Shown here in pieces: positions 48,258-56,685 of a stretch of DNA of 64,000 bases. The position numbers were made by a program, and so were the translations under genes. The first letter of the stretch is position 1. Each line of letters begins with the position of its first letter. Origin of the DNA: Cellvibrionaceae bacterium 1162T.S.0a.05 (GTDB lineage: Bacteria; Pseudomonadota; Gammaproteobacteria; Pseudomonadales; Cellvibrionaceae); NCBI GenBank assembly GCA_000964245.1, contig LANB01000001.1, forward strand, positions 4,095,501 through 4,159,500. Direction: 5' to 3'. The notes below the pieces were generated by a model that saw only the letters and a program-made list of their open reading frames with translations, ran no database searches and had not been told where the DNA came from.

Positions 48258-49019
48258 CTATTCGCCTTTTGGTGGGTGTTTGTAGATGTAATTTTGCGTC
48301 GCCGTGAGCATGCCTCGCAGAATCGATAACTCCATTTCATCAAGACGCAAACGGTTGTACAAACGGCGAATGCGCGTCAGGGTTTGCCGGGGGTTATCCG
48401 GGTCCAGAAAATTCAATTGCACCAGCGTCTCTTCCAGGTGCTTGAAGTAGTGATCCATTTGTTGCTGGTTCGCGGGCGGCATGTCCCAATCATCAAAGTG
48501 AGGCAATTTACCCTCTTTGGCGCTCAACCAGGCCATACGTATTTCGTAGCAAATCACTTGCAGGGCCGACGCGACATTCAGCACGCCGTATTCCGGGTTA
48601 GAGGGAATATGCACGTGATAATTGCATTTTTGTAACTCTTCGTTGGTCAGACCGCGATCTTCTCGACCAAAAATCACCGCCACATCGTGCTCTTTGGCTT
48701 CCACCGCGATACGTTCACCGCACTCTCGAGGTGTCAACATTGGCCAAGGTATTCGGCGGCCACGGGCGCTGGTTCCCACCACGAGGCTGCAGTCTGCAAT
48801 CGCCTCTTCAAGCGTGCTCACAACAACCGTTTTATCCAGCACATCCAGGGCCCCTGCGGCGCGCCAAACGGCTTTCTCGGCCGGGTATTCCTTTGGGTCA
48901 ACCAAATAGAGACGGCTCAAGCCCATATTTTTCATGGCGCGTGCCGCTGCGCCAATATTACCGGGATGCGTGGTATTCACCATTACCATGCGGACTTTAT
49001 CGAAAAAACTGTCTGTCAT
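48258..49019 (-). CDS. trmJ: tRNA (cytidine/uridine-2'-O-)-methyltransferase TrmJ
   Basis: SPOUT methyltransferase for position 32 of several tRNAs. MVNTTHPGNIGAAARAMKNMG at the start, VIFGREDRGLTNEEL and IPSNPEYGVLNVASALQVICYEIR knot motifs; about 85 C-terminal residues form the TrmJ extension. Length 253. Upstream of iscR and divergent from suhB, the standard gammaproteobacterial arrangement. Confidence 0.95.
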   Translation of the reverse strand: MTDSFFDKVRMVMVNTTHPGNIGAAARAMKNMGLSRLYLVDPKEYPAEKAVWRAAGALDVLDKTVVVSTLEEAIADCSLVVGTSARGRRIPWPMLTPRECGERIAVEAKEHDVAVIFGREDRGLTNEELQKCNYHVHIPSNPEYGVLNVASALQVICYEIRMAWLSAKEGKLPHFDDWDMPPANQQQMDHYFKHLEETLVQLNFLDPDNPRQTLTRIRRLYNRLRLDEMELSILRGMLTATQNYIYKHPPKGE

Positions 49020-49086
49020 TACGCTACCTGTGTTACCTGATTTGCCCTGGTACCGGGGGCGCGCAGTGTAACACGCCAGTCTACGC

Positions 49087-49095
49087 TGCTATAAT
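49087..49095 (+). promoter_or_regulatory. Extended -10 promoter of suhB
   Basis: TGCTATAAT is a perfect extended -10 (TGn plus TATAAT). No good -35 box is seen, which suits this promoter type. The start point near 49102 gives a leader of about 35 bases. Confidence 0.6.
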
Positions 49096-49136
49096 CGCCG
49101 CCCTCTCTTCCAGCCCTCAGATATTTGGACAGTTTT

Positions 49137-49937
49137 ATGGAACCCATGATCACCATCGCTCTCAATGCCGCGCGTAAAGCCGGTGAGATTATTGAACGTG
49201 CCTTCGAACGCCTCGACCGGGTCAAAGTTGAAGCCAAGGGCCGCAACGACTACGTCAGCGATGTGGATAAAAAAGCGGAACAGGAAATTATTTACCACCT
49301 CAGTAAAGCCTACCCCGATCATAAATTTCTCGGCGAAGAAGGTGGCGCAATTGGCGACCCCAATGGCGATTACGAGTGGATCATCGACCCTCTCGACGGC
49401 ACCACAAACTTCTTGCACGGCATACCCCAGTTTGCAGTCTCTATTGCTTGTCGTCACAAAGGCCAGTTGGAACACGCCGTGGTACTGGACCCGATAAAGC
49501 GCGAAGAATTTATTGCCAGCCGGGGTAAAGGTGCAATTTTGAATGGCCGCCGTATTCGAGTCAGTAATTTACCAGGCCTTGAGGGTGCCTTGATTGGAAC
49601 CGGTATCCCTTTTAACGAGCGTACATTTGACGTCGTTGATGATTACCTCAATTGCATGAAAGACATTGCCGGTAAAACAGCAGGCATTCGTCGTCCTGGT
49701 TCAGCCGCACTCGACCTCGCCTACGTTGCCGCAGGGCGTTTCGACGGTTTTTGGGAAATGCGTTTGAATGCCTGGGATATGGCGGGTGGCGTCTTACTGG
49801 TAAAAGAAGCCGGTGGATTAATTTCAGATTTTCAGGGCGGCAACACGTATATGGATAACGGTAATGTTGTCTGTGGTACCCCGAAAGTGTTTAAACCACT
49901 CTTACAAATCGTGCAAAAAAATCTGGGAAATGTTTAA
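49137..49937 (+). CDS. suhB: Inositol-1-monophosphatase SuhB
   Basis: Mg-dependent phosphatase, also a Nus-complex factor in rRNA transcription in E. coli. Metal-binding motifs: GEEGG, WIIDPLDGTTNFLHG and the C-terminal NAWDMAGGVLLVKEAGG. The ATG at 49137 (MEPMITIALNAARKAG) aligns with E. coli SuhB; the TTG upstream is not needed. 266 residues. Confidence 0.95.
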   Translation: MEPMITIALNAARKAGEIIERAFERLDRVKVEAKGRNDYVSDVDKKAEQEIIYHLSKAYPDHKFLGEEGGAIGDPNGDYEWIIDPLDGTTNFLHGIPQFAVSIACRHKGQLEHAVVLDPIKREEFIASRGKGAILNGRRIRVSNLPGLEGALIGTGIPFNERTFDVVDDYLNCMKDIAGKTAGIRRPGSAALDLAYVAAGRFDGFWEMRLNAWDMAGGVLLVKEAGGLISDFQGGNTYMDNGNVVCGTPKVFKPLLQIVQKNLGNV

Positions 49938-51979
49938 GCAAGAAGCGTATTGCAACAGGCAATAAATTTTTCCAGTTCAAAGGGTTTGGTCAGGTAATCA
50001 TCGAAGCCCGAAGCCAAACCCGTTTTAATATCATGAGCCATCGCTTTGGCAGACAGTGCGACCACAGGAATGTGCTGAAAATTCTCGCTTTGCTTCAATA
50101 CGCGCAACACTTCGACCCCATTGAGCTCAGGCAAATCATAATCCAGTAAAATCAGATCCGGCTTTTCAGTGCGCGCTTTGTAAATTCCCTCCAGGGGATC
50201 GCCAGAACAACTCAAGTGAATTTGTGTCAGCGGCTCGAGCGTTTGTTGCAGAACTCGCTGATTAGTAGGGTTGTCATCGATATACAAGACATTGAGCTGT
50301 TTTTTAAGTGCCAACCCCGTCCCGCGATCTTCAGCAGGTTCGTCTTTTGGGGTGCGTTTATCACGAAAACGCGGCTCGTCTGTTTTGCTAAAGACAATCC
50401 AGAATGTTGTGCCTCGCCCCGACTGGCTACTAAAATCCAGGCTACCGTGCATTTGTTCTACCAGGGTTTTCGTAATAACCAAGCCAATACCCGCACCTTC
50501 AATGTTACTCCCTTCTTCCCCAAGGCGATTAAAGGGTTTAAAAATATCGGCGCGGGCGTCTTCGTCGATACCCTTACCCGAATCCGTGATGGAAATTTTT
50601 AACTCGCCTTTGTTTGCACTTTTATTCTCATTTTCGATTTCATCTTCAAAGGCAATACGTACATAGCCATCGTACTTATTGTATTTAATGGCATTACTCA
50701 ACAAATTCAGAAAAATCTGTTTCAAGCGAATTCGGTCGGCCTCAATAAAGGCTGTGTCCTGGCAGCGATTCTGGCAATCAATACTGAGATGTTTATTCGC
50801 AGCTTCCGGTTTGACGAGCTCGATACACTCATACATCAATTCAAGCGGATCGAGTATCTGCATATCCACTTCCATTTTGCCTGCTTCAATTCGGGCTAAA
50901 TCGAGCACGTCGTTAACCAGCTGCAACAAATGATTACCCGCTCGCAAAACCTCGCGCATACTTGCGCGTTGTTCACGCGTCAAACTCTCATCGGAAGCCA
51001 GTACTCGCGCGAAGCCTAAAATAGCATTCAGCGGCGTTCGCAACTCGTGACTCATACTGCTCAAAAACTCAGACTTTGCCCGGTTGGCATTTTCAGCCTG
51101 TTCTTTTGCCTGCAGCACACGCTCTTCTGCTTCTTTTAATTGTGTCACATCCATATTGGTGCCAGACATGCGCACCGAGCGGCCATTTTCGTCCAGCTCT
51201 GCCTGCCCACGCGCACGTATCCAGCGCCAACTGGCGTCGCGTGCTTGCGCGCGGTATTCAACATCGAAAGGCGTTCCAAATTTTAAGTGCGATTTCAATA
51301 CTTCCTTAAAATTCTGAACATCATCCGGGTGCATGAGTTCACGCCAGGACTTCCAACGGTCCTTGCCTGCGGTAACAACATCGTCATCTTCCTTGTAGCC
51401 CAGCAATTCCCAGCAGCGCCGTGAAAAATGAAAACTATCCTTGTTGGCATTCCACTCCCAGATCCCATCTTTTGAACTTTGAATAATACGCTCGTGACGC
51501 GCCTCGGAAAGCTTGCGGGCTTGCTCGGTTAATTTCAGTTTACTGATGTCAAAAATGATACCGGAGATGTAATCGACCCAGTCGTCATCGCGCCGGGACA
51601 CATCTACACGAATGGATGCCCAGATAAAACCTGAGTGCTTTTTTTGAACTCGCAGAATGATTTCAACCAGCTTTTCCCCTTTGAGTAAACGGTAGATATT
51701 ATTGTCGAGGACATGTTGATCTTCGGGGTGAATAAATTTTAAAAAACGATCCTGGTTAGAAATCTCCAGCATGTCGTCTTCACTGTAACCCAGGTATTGC
51801 CAAAAACCCCCGTTCCAGTGCATAACACGATTGGCCAAATCCCAATCCACGAAGCCGTAACCCCGGCTACCTTTAAATATCCGCTCAAAGCGACTGATTT
51901 CATTTTGCAGCTCATCCGCTTCCTGCGCTAACGCTCGCTGTCGTTGCTTGATCTCGGTATTAAACATATCGACAATCAC
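49934..51979 (-). CDS. PAS-PAS hybrid histidine kinase, second of a tandem pair
   Basis: Soluble 681-residue sensor with no membrane segment. N-terminal coiled coil (about 5-35), PAS 1 (about 36-150), PAS 2 (about 165-285) ending in a PAC-type MSGTNMDVTQLKEAEE, HisKA with phospho-accepting H311 in SMSHELRTPLN, HATPase (about 420-545; NAIKYNK, ITDSGKGI, GAGIGLVITK), and a receiver domain with D613 in LILLDYDLPELNG. It starts with GTG, overlapping the stop of the upstream kinase (GTGA). It ends 4 bases into the suhB stop region on the other strand. No output domain. Confidence 0.9.
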   Translation of the reverse strand: MIVDMFNTEIKQRQRALAQEADELQNEISRFERIFKGSRGYGFVDWDLANRVMHWNGGFWQYLGYSEDDMLEISNQDRFLKFIHPEDQHVLDNNIYRLLKGEKLVEIILRVQKKHSGFIWASIRVDVSRRDDDWVDYISGIIFDISKLKLTEQARKLSEARHERIIQSSKDGIWEWNANKDSFHFSRRCWELLGYKEDDDVVTAGKDRWKSWRELMHPDDVQNFKEVLKSHLKFGTPFDVEYRAQARDASWRWIRARGQAELDENGRSVRMSGTNMDVTQLKEAEERVLQAKEQAENANRAKSEFLSSMSHELRTPLNAILGFARVLASDESLTREQRASMREVLRAGNHLLQLVNDVLDLARIEAGKMEVDMQILDPLELMYECIELVKPEAANKHLSIDCQNRCQDTAFIEADRIRLKQIFLNLLSNAIKYNKYDGYVRIAFEDEIENENKSANKGELKISITDSGKGIDEDARADIFKPFNRLGEEGSNIEGAGIGLVITKTLVEQMHGSLDFSSQSGRGTTFWIVFSKTDEPRFRDKRTPKDEPAEDRGTGLALKKQLNVLYIDDNPTNQRVLQQTLEPLTQIHLSCSGDPLEGIYKARTEKPDLILLDYDLPELNGVEVLRVLKQSENFQHIPVVALSAKAMAHDIKTGLASGFDDYLTKPFELEKFIACCNTLLA

Positions 51980-54030
51980 GGCAGGGCCTCCTGCGGCGTC
52001 GCCAACTGCACATTCAACATTGTAATCAGTTCAAGTACGTCAATGGGTTTGGTTAAATAATCAGTAAAGCCAAGGCGTTTGCCGCGAGCAATATCCTCTG
52101 CCATGGCATTTGCCGACAAGGCCACAATAGGCACCCCTTCCATATCACGCGAGGCTTTCATAATTTCAAGAATTTCGTAGCCATCCATGCCTGGCAAGCT
52201 AATATCCAACAAAATCAAATCGGGCTTCATTGCACGAGCCGCATAGACGCCACGAATACCTTCACGCTCCATATGCAGATTCAACAAGGGGAAACGCGCA
52301 ACAATTTGCTGCATCACTTTCTGATTCGAAAGGTTGTCTTCGATATAAAGAATATTTTTTTCTTCGGAGAAATTCAGCGCGAGGCGCTGTTCATGCTGTT
52401 GACCAGGGTAAGCGCCCTTGGTTAAGTTCTGGGAACTGCTCTGCGTTGTCGCCAGCGGCATCCGAATCCAGAAAGTGGAACCTTCACTTTCCACGCTGCG
52501 AAAACCAATCTCGCCCCCCATTTGCTGCACCAGTTTTTGGGTGATAACCAAACCTACACCGCTGCCTTCGATATTTTTATATTCCGTACTCAAGCGGCTA
52601 AAGGGCTGAAAGATTTTGTCCTGCAAATTATTTGAAATACCCATGCCGGTATCGCTAATCTCCAGCAGAATTTTCAAATCTGTGGTTTTATGTAATTGAA
52701 TATCGATAGCGCCCGCTTCGCGATTATATTTCACTGCATTGCTCAGCAGGTTCAATATAACTTGTCGCAAATGCGTAACACTGCCGAGCACACTGGCATT
52801 CTGATTATTGTTGGATTGCAAGCGCACTTTGATATGCTTCTTCTGCACCTGCGAACGCAATAACAGCAAACATTCCTGCGTGAGTGAAAATAAATTACAT
52901 TCCTCAAGCTGTAATTGAATATTGCCGGCTTCAATTTTGGCGAGATCCAATACATCGCCAACCAGCTGCTTCAAGTGCAAGCCTGCACGCTTGATTTCAC
53001 GATTATTTTCCCGCTGGACTTCACCGATATTCTTATCCATTTCCAGCAACTGGGAATACGCGAGAATAGCATTCAGGGGAGTTCGCAATTCATGACTCAT
53101 GCTGGAAAGAAATTCTGATTTGGCGCGGTTCGCCCGTTCAGCTTCTTCCTTCGCCTTGATCACACCCTCTTCTGCCTTCTTTAATTGCGTCACATCCATA
53201 TTGGTTCCAGACATGCGCAAGGGTTTGTCATATTCGTCGTAGGCCATTTGCCCACGGCTACGAATCCAGCGCCAACTTCCATCCTTGGCACGGATTCTGA
53301 ACTCAATGTCGTAAGGCTTTTTGTCGTTGATGTGCCCAAGTAGAGCCCGGTCGATCATCTCCTGGTCATCATCATGTATCAAATCCCGATAGGCTTTAAT
53401 ACGGTCCTGACCGTAGACCAATTTGCCATCCTTATCGAGATAACCAAGCTGTTGCCAGCAGCGGTCTGAATATAAAAATTCACCGCGCTGAGCGGTCCAC
53501 TCCCAGATGGCATCGTTTGAAGATTGAATAATACGCGCGTGGCGGCGTTCACTTTCGTGGAGCGCTTCCTCACTTTTTTTCAGTTCAGTGATATCAAAAA
53601 CCACCCCGGAAATAAATGTGACCCAACCCTTTTTATTGCGCTCAATTTCAAGGCGGCATTCTGCCCAAATAAACCCACCGCGTTTCTTGCGCAAGCGAAA
53701 GGTCATTTCGCGAATATCATCGCCGCGAAACGCAGCTTTAACCGCACGTTCAATTTCTTTGCGCTCGTCTTCGTGAATGTATTCCAGACTGACTGCGGGG
53801 TTACTCAGATGAGCCATATCCCCCTCGTTGTAGCCGAGGTAGGACCAGAAGCTTCCGCTCCAGCTGACGTGGCGGTTGGCGATATCCCAGTCCATGAAGC
53901 CGAAACCGTGGACGCCCTTGAATATCCTGCGATAACGTTCGCGCGCGGTGCCCAACGCTTCAGTGATTTGCTCGAGTTCCGCAATACTGCGACGGTCGCG
54001 AGCCTTGAATAACTTGCCAAACTTTATCAT
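51976..54030 (-). CDS. PAS-PAS hybrid histidine kinase, first of a tandem pair
   Basis: Same architecture as its downstream neighbour and clearly a paralogue: coiled coil, two PAS domains, HisKA (SMSHELRTPLNAILAYSQ), HATPase (NAVKYNR, SDTGMGIS, GSGVGLVITQ) and receiver (LILLDISLPGMDG). The first PAS shares FGFMDWDIANRHVSWSGSFW with the corresponding segment of the other. Cytosolic. The start is uncertain: ATG at 54030 (684 residues) is used, GTG at 54066 is possible. No ribosome site is strong. Confidence 0.87.
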   Translation of the reverse strand: MIKFGKLFKARDRRSIAELEQITEALGTARERYRRIFKGVHGFGFMDWDIANRHVSWSGSFWSYLGYNEGDMAHLSNPAVSLEYIHEDERKEIERAVKAAFRGDDIREMTFRLRKKRGGFIWAECRLEIERNKKGWVTFISGVVFDITELKKSEEALHESERRHARIIQSSNDAIWEWTAQRGEFLYSDRCWQQLGYLDKDGKLVYGQDRIKAYRDLIHDDDQEMIDRALLGHINDKKPYDIEFRIRAKDGSWRWIRSRGQMAYDEYDKPLRMSGTNMDVTQLKKAEEGVIKAKEEAERANRAKSEFLSSMSHELRTPLNAILAYSQLLEMDKNIGEVQRENNREIKRAGLHLKQLVGDVLDLAKIEAGNIQLQLEECNLFSLTQECLLLLRSQVQKKHIKVRLQSNNNQNASVLGSVTHLRQVILNLLSNAVKYNREAGAIDIQLHKTTDLKILLEISDTGMGISNNLQDKIFQPFSRLSTEYKNIEGSGVGLVITQKLVQQMGGEIGFRSVESEGSTFWIRMPLATTQSSSQNLTKGAYPGQQHEQRLALNFSEEKNILYIEDNLSNQKVMQQIVARFPLLNLHMEREGIRGVYAARAMKPDLILLDISLPGMDGYEILEIMKASRDMEGVPIVALSANAMAEDIARGKRLGFTDYLTKPIDVLELITMLNVQLATPQEALP

Positions 54031-54208
54031 GCGCAAAATGTACGCTATTGCGCCCTTGAATACCACCTGGAAAGGCGTGGCACGGCCTGTTGACTGGCCG
54101 TTTGAAATGAGGAGGGATGGTGTAAAAAATAAGGCGCGTCGCTATTGCCTATTGCGTGAGCAACGCACCTGTCTTGAACCTGAAGAGAAATTTATCCTTG
54201 CTTGAAAA

Positions 54209-54940
54209 TCAACCTGCGCTTGCAAGCAGCCCTTGCAACCAGGGGTTTCCCGGCGCATAGCGGATCGCGCGCTCGAAATCCGCGCGTGCCTTGTCCTTAT
54301 CACCCATTGCCAAATAGGCCTGGCCCCGCCAGGCATACACATCCATATGCCCCCAATGTGCAGCCTCCTCGCTCGCCTCGTAAAGGCTCACGGCTTTTTC
54401 AAACAAGCCCAGGGCGCGCTCCTTGCTGCCACCGTATTGCTCTGGCGTGTTGTACACGTTAATCCCCTTGATCAGGAAGACCGTTGGCGTGGTTTTCCCA
54501 TAGTCCTCAGCCAGCGCAAACTCGAGACCGATCTTCGGGGCATAGATAGACGCAAATTCAGGTGCATTCATAATTTGCATTCCACGGTAACTGGCCAACA
54601 AAGCCCAGCCCTCTCCATTTCTGCGGTTTTCTTCCAAATCCTTTTCCAGGGAACTCACCAGCTCAGCAAGCAGGGCCTTGCCAGCCTCCATGTCTTGTTG
54701 CACAAACATGACAAGGCTCAATAATCGATAACCGGCCACCTGCTTCATGCGACCCTCACTGGCTTTGTAAATGGCCTCGACTTTGGCGCTATCTCCAGCA
54801 AATGACGCCTTATCAATATCTGCCAACACACAGTTACCAGCACTCACGCAGTCACCCGCTGTGACCTTGTGAGTTAGACCTGTTGCAAGGAATACAATAA
54901 TAAACAGGGGTAAAATATGTTCTTGTAGTAAACGTTTCAT
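54209..54940 (-). CDS. Secreted TPR-repeat protein
   Basis: 243 residues with a signal peptide (HILPLFIIVFLATGLTHKVTAG), a short cysteine pair (GDCVSAGNCVL) and TPR-like helices. The last repeat is clear (DVYAWRGQAYLAMGDKDKARADFERAIRYAPGNPW). The ATG at 54940 is chosen because GGAGGAC lies 8 bases upstream. It is upstream of the tandem kinases on the same strand but separated by about 180 bases. Function unknown. Confidence 0.75.
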   Translation of the reverse strand: MKRLLQEHILPLFIIVFLATGLTHKVTAGDCVSAGNCVLADIDKASFAGDSAKVEAIYKASEGRMKQVAGYRLLSLVMFVQQDMEAGKALLAELVSSLEKDLEENRRNGEGWALLASYRGMQIMNAPEFASIYAPKIGLEFALAEDYGKTTPTVFLIKGINVYNTPEQYGGSKERALGLFEKAVSLYEASEEAAHWGHMDVYAWRGQAYLAMGDKDKARADFERAIRYAPGNPWLQGLLASAG

Positions 54941-55152
54941 CGTACTGTCCTCCAAATGACTTTAATTTTTAAGGGGCCTCTAATGAAAAGGCCCACCCGA
55001 CATCTCTATGAAGCAAATAGTGCATGAATGTAGAATCAAACCCCATTGAGGCTTGTCACCACTTGCAGTGACATTTGTAATCTTTGTGTATCCGTCACTT
55101 ATGGCTTGCAACTTTCACCCTTTAACGACGCCAGCAGGAGAATAATTCCCCT

Positions 55153-55974
55153 ATGCGCAAATTAATTCTGACTTTCTCCGCAGGCCTCGCTGCCATGTTT
55201 TCCTATGGTGCTATCGCCGCCGCGACAGCCTGGCAGCAAGCTGACCACATTCAGGTGCGGCTTTTAAGTAATGTCGATACCTTGTCGCCCGACTCCACTA
55301 TTTTTCTTGGGTTGGAACTCAAACCAGACGAACATTGGCATGTTTACTGGAAAAACCCCGGTGATTCCGGCATGCCTATCAAGTTTTCGCTCAGTGATAC
55401 CCCCGCTTTACAAAAAGAGAAGTTGCTGTGGCCAATTCCTGAAAAAATCCCTTTCGGGGATTTAACCAATTTCGGCTACGAGGGCCAATTGATTTTGCCC
55501 ATGCAAGTCAAGGTCAGCAAGGTCGACGATACCACAGTGATAAAAAGTGACGCTTCCTGGCTGGTTTGTAAAGAAAGCTGCATTCCAGGTAAAGCCAGTT
55601 TTGAAATGCAGCTGCCCAAAGGACAGAGCTTGAAAGCCGCCGCAGAGGAACCGGAGATTCGTCGCTTTGCTGCAGAAGAAGCGCGGGAACTCCCTCTGAT
55701 GCAAGGTCAAATGCACGACGAAGGCGATCACCTTTCCATTGAGCTGTTTGCACGCAAACCCGTGTTTAAAGATGATAGTGTGATTGAATTTTTCCCCGTG
55801 AACGAGTCACTTTTTTCTGCGAGCGCAAAAGCGGAAATGAAGTGGAAAAATAATTTTCTTAAACTTAAGCAAAAAAAATCTGACAGTTTCTTTTCAGTAC
55901 CCGAGCTTATCAGTGGTCTGCTGGTCATTGATGGTCAAGCCTGGGAATTCTCGTTTAAGCCCTCTTCCAACTAA
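55153..55974 (+). CDS. DsbD alpha-domain-like periplasmic protein
   Basis: 273 residues with a signal peptide (LILTFSAGLAAMFSYGAIAA). The mature part resembles the N-terminal immunoglobulin-like domain of DsbD/ScsB (GLELKPDEHWHVYWKNPGDSGMP; ASWLVCKESCIPGKA with C139 and C143). The membrane and thioredoxin domains of DsbD are absent from this gene and from the window. The next gene, a redoxin, starts 16 bases later, so the pair probably forms a small periplasmic thiol unit. Confidence 0.82.
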   Translation: MRKLILTFSAGLAAMFSYGAIAAATAWQQADHIQVRLLSNVDTLSPDSTIFLGLELKPDEHWHVYWKNPGDSGMPIKFSLSDTPALQKEKLLWPIPEKIPFGDLTNFGYEGQLILPMQVKVSKVDDTTVIKSDASWLVCKESCIPGKASFEMQLPKGQSLKAAAEEPEIRRFAAEEARELPLMQGQMHDEGDHLSIELFARKPVFKDDSVIEFFPVNESLFSASAKAEMKWKNNFLKLKQKKSDSFFSVPELISGLLVIDGQAWEFSFKPSSN

Positions 55975-55989
55975 ATACAGGAGTGTTTT

Positions 55990-56598
55990 ATGAAAGCGTT
56001 AAAATTAATTGTAGCCAGTGCCCTACTCGTCAGCCTCAGTGGTGTTGCCCTTGCCGTGCCTGCAGTCAACAAGCCTGCGCCTGACTTTACTGCGATTGAT
56101 TCAAATGGCAAAACAGTTAACCTCAAGGATTTTGCCGGCAAGAAAGTGATTCTCGAATGGACAAATGCCGATTGCCCCTTTGTGAAAAAACACTACAACA
56201 GTGACAACATGCAAGGCCTGCAAACGAAATACACTGAAGACGATGTTGTTTGGTTATCCGTCATTTCGTCCGCCAAAGGCAAGCAGGGCTACGTTGACGG
56301 TAAGGGCGCAAACAAGCTGAGCAAGGACCGCGGTGCAGCGCCATCACATGTCTTGCTGGACCCGGAAGGAACCATCGGCAAGGCCTACGGTGCAAAAACA
56401 ACACCACACATGTATATCGTTGATGAAAAAGGCACATTGAAATACATGGGCGCTATCGACAGTATCCGTTCAGCCGACGCTGCTGACATCCCCAAAGCCA
56501 CGAACTATGTCAACAAGGCGATGATGGAATTAGCAGAAGGCAAGTCAGTCAGTGAGCCCGTCACTCAGGCTTACGGTTGTTCTGTAAAATACAAGTAA
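55990..56598 (+). CDS. Periplasmic redoxin (AhpC/TSA-like thioredoxin fold)
   Basis: 202 residues with a signal peptide (LIVASALLVSLSGVALA). Thioredoxin fold with NKPAPDFTAIDSNGKTVNLK and WTNADCPFVKKHY; C62 is the single N-terminal active cysteine, and the usual CxxC partner is replaced. TTPHMYIVDEKGTLKYMGAID is the cis-Pro region. One further cysteine lies near the C-terminus (YGCSVKYK). A CAGGAGTG site precedes the ATG. Function as a peroxidase or thiol relay is not settled. Confidence 0.85.
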   Translation: MKALKLIVASALLVSLSGVALAVPAVNKPAPDFTAIDSNGKTVNLKDFAGKKVILEWTNADCPFVKKHYNSDNMQGLQTKYTEDDVVWLSVISSAKGKQGYVDGKGANKLSKDRGAAPSHVLLDPEGTIGKAYGAKTTPHMYIVDEKGTLKYMGAIDSIRSADAADIPKATNYVNKAMMELAEGKSVSEPVTQAYGCSVKYK

Positions 56599-56613
56599 CA
56601 CGCTTTCAAATGG

Positions 56614-56643
56614 AAAAATCCCGCCCAATGGCGGGATTTTTTT
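56614..56643 (+). terminator. Intrinsic terminator after the redoxin gene
   Basis: Perfect stem AAAAATCCCGCC (56614-56625) / GGCGGGATTTTT (56630-56641) with a CAAT loop and T7 tail. Its position 16 bases after the stop makes it a textbook terminator. Confidence 0.95.
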
Positions 56644-56685
56644 ATCCCTTTAGCAACAATCCCAGAAACAATCTCAATAAAATTT

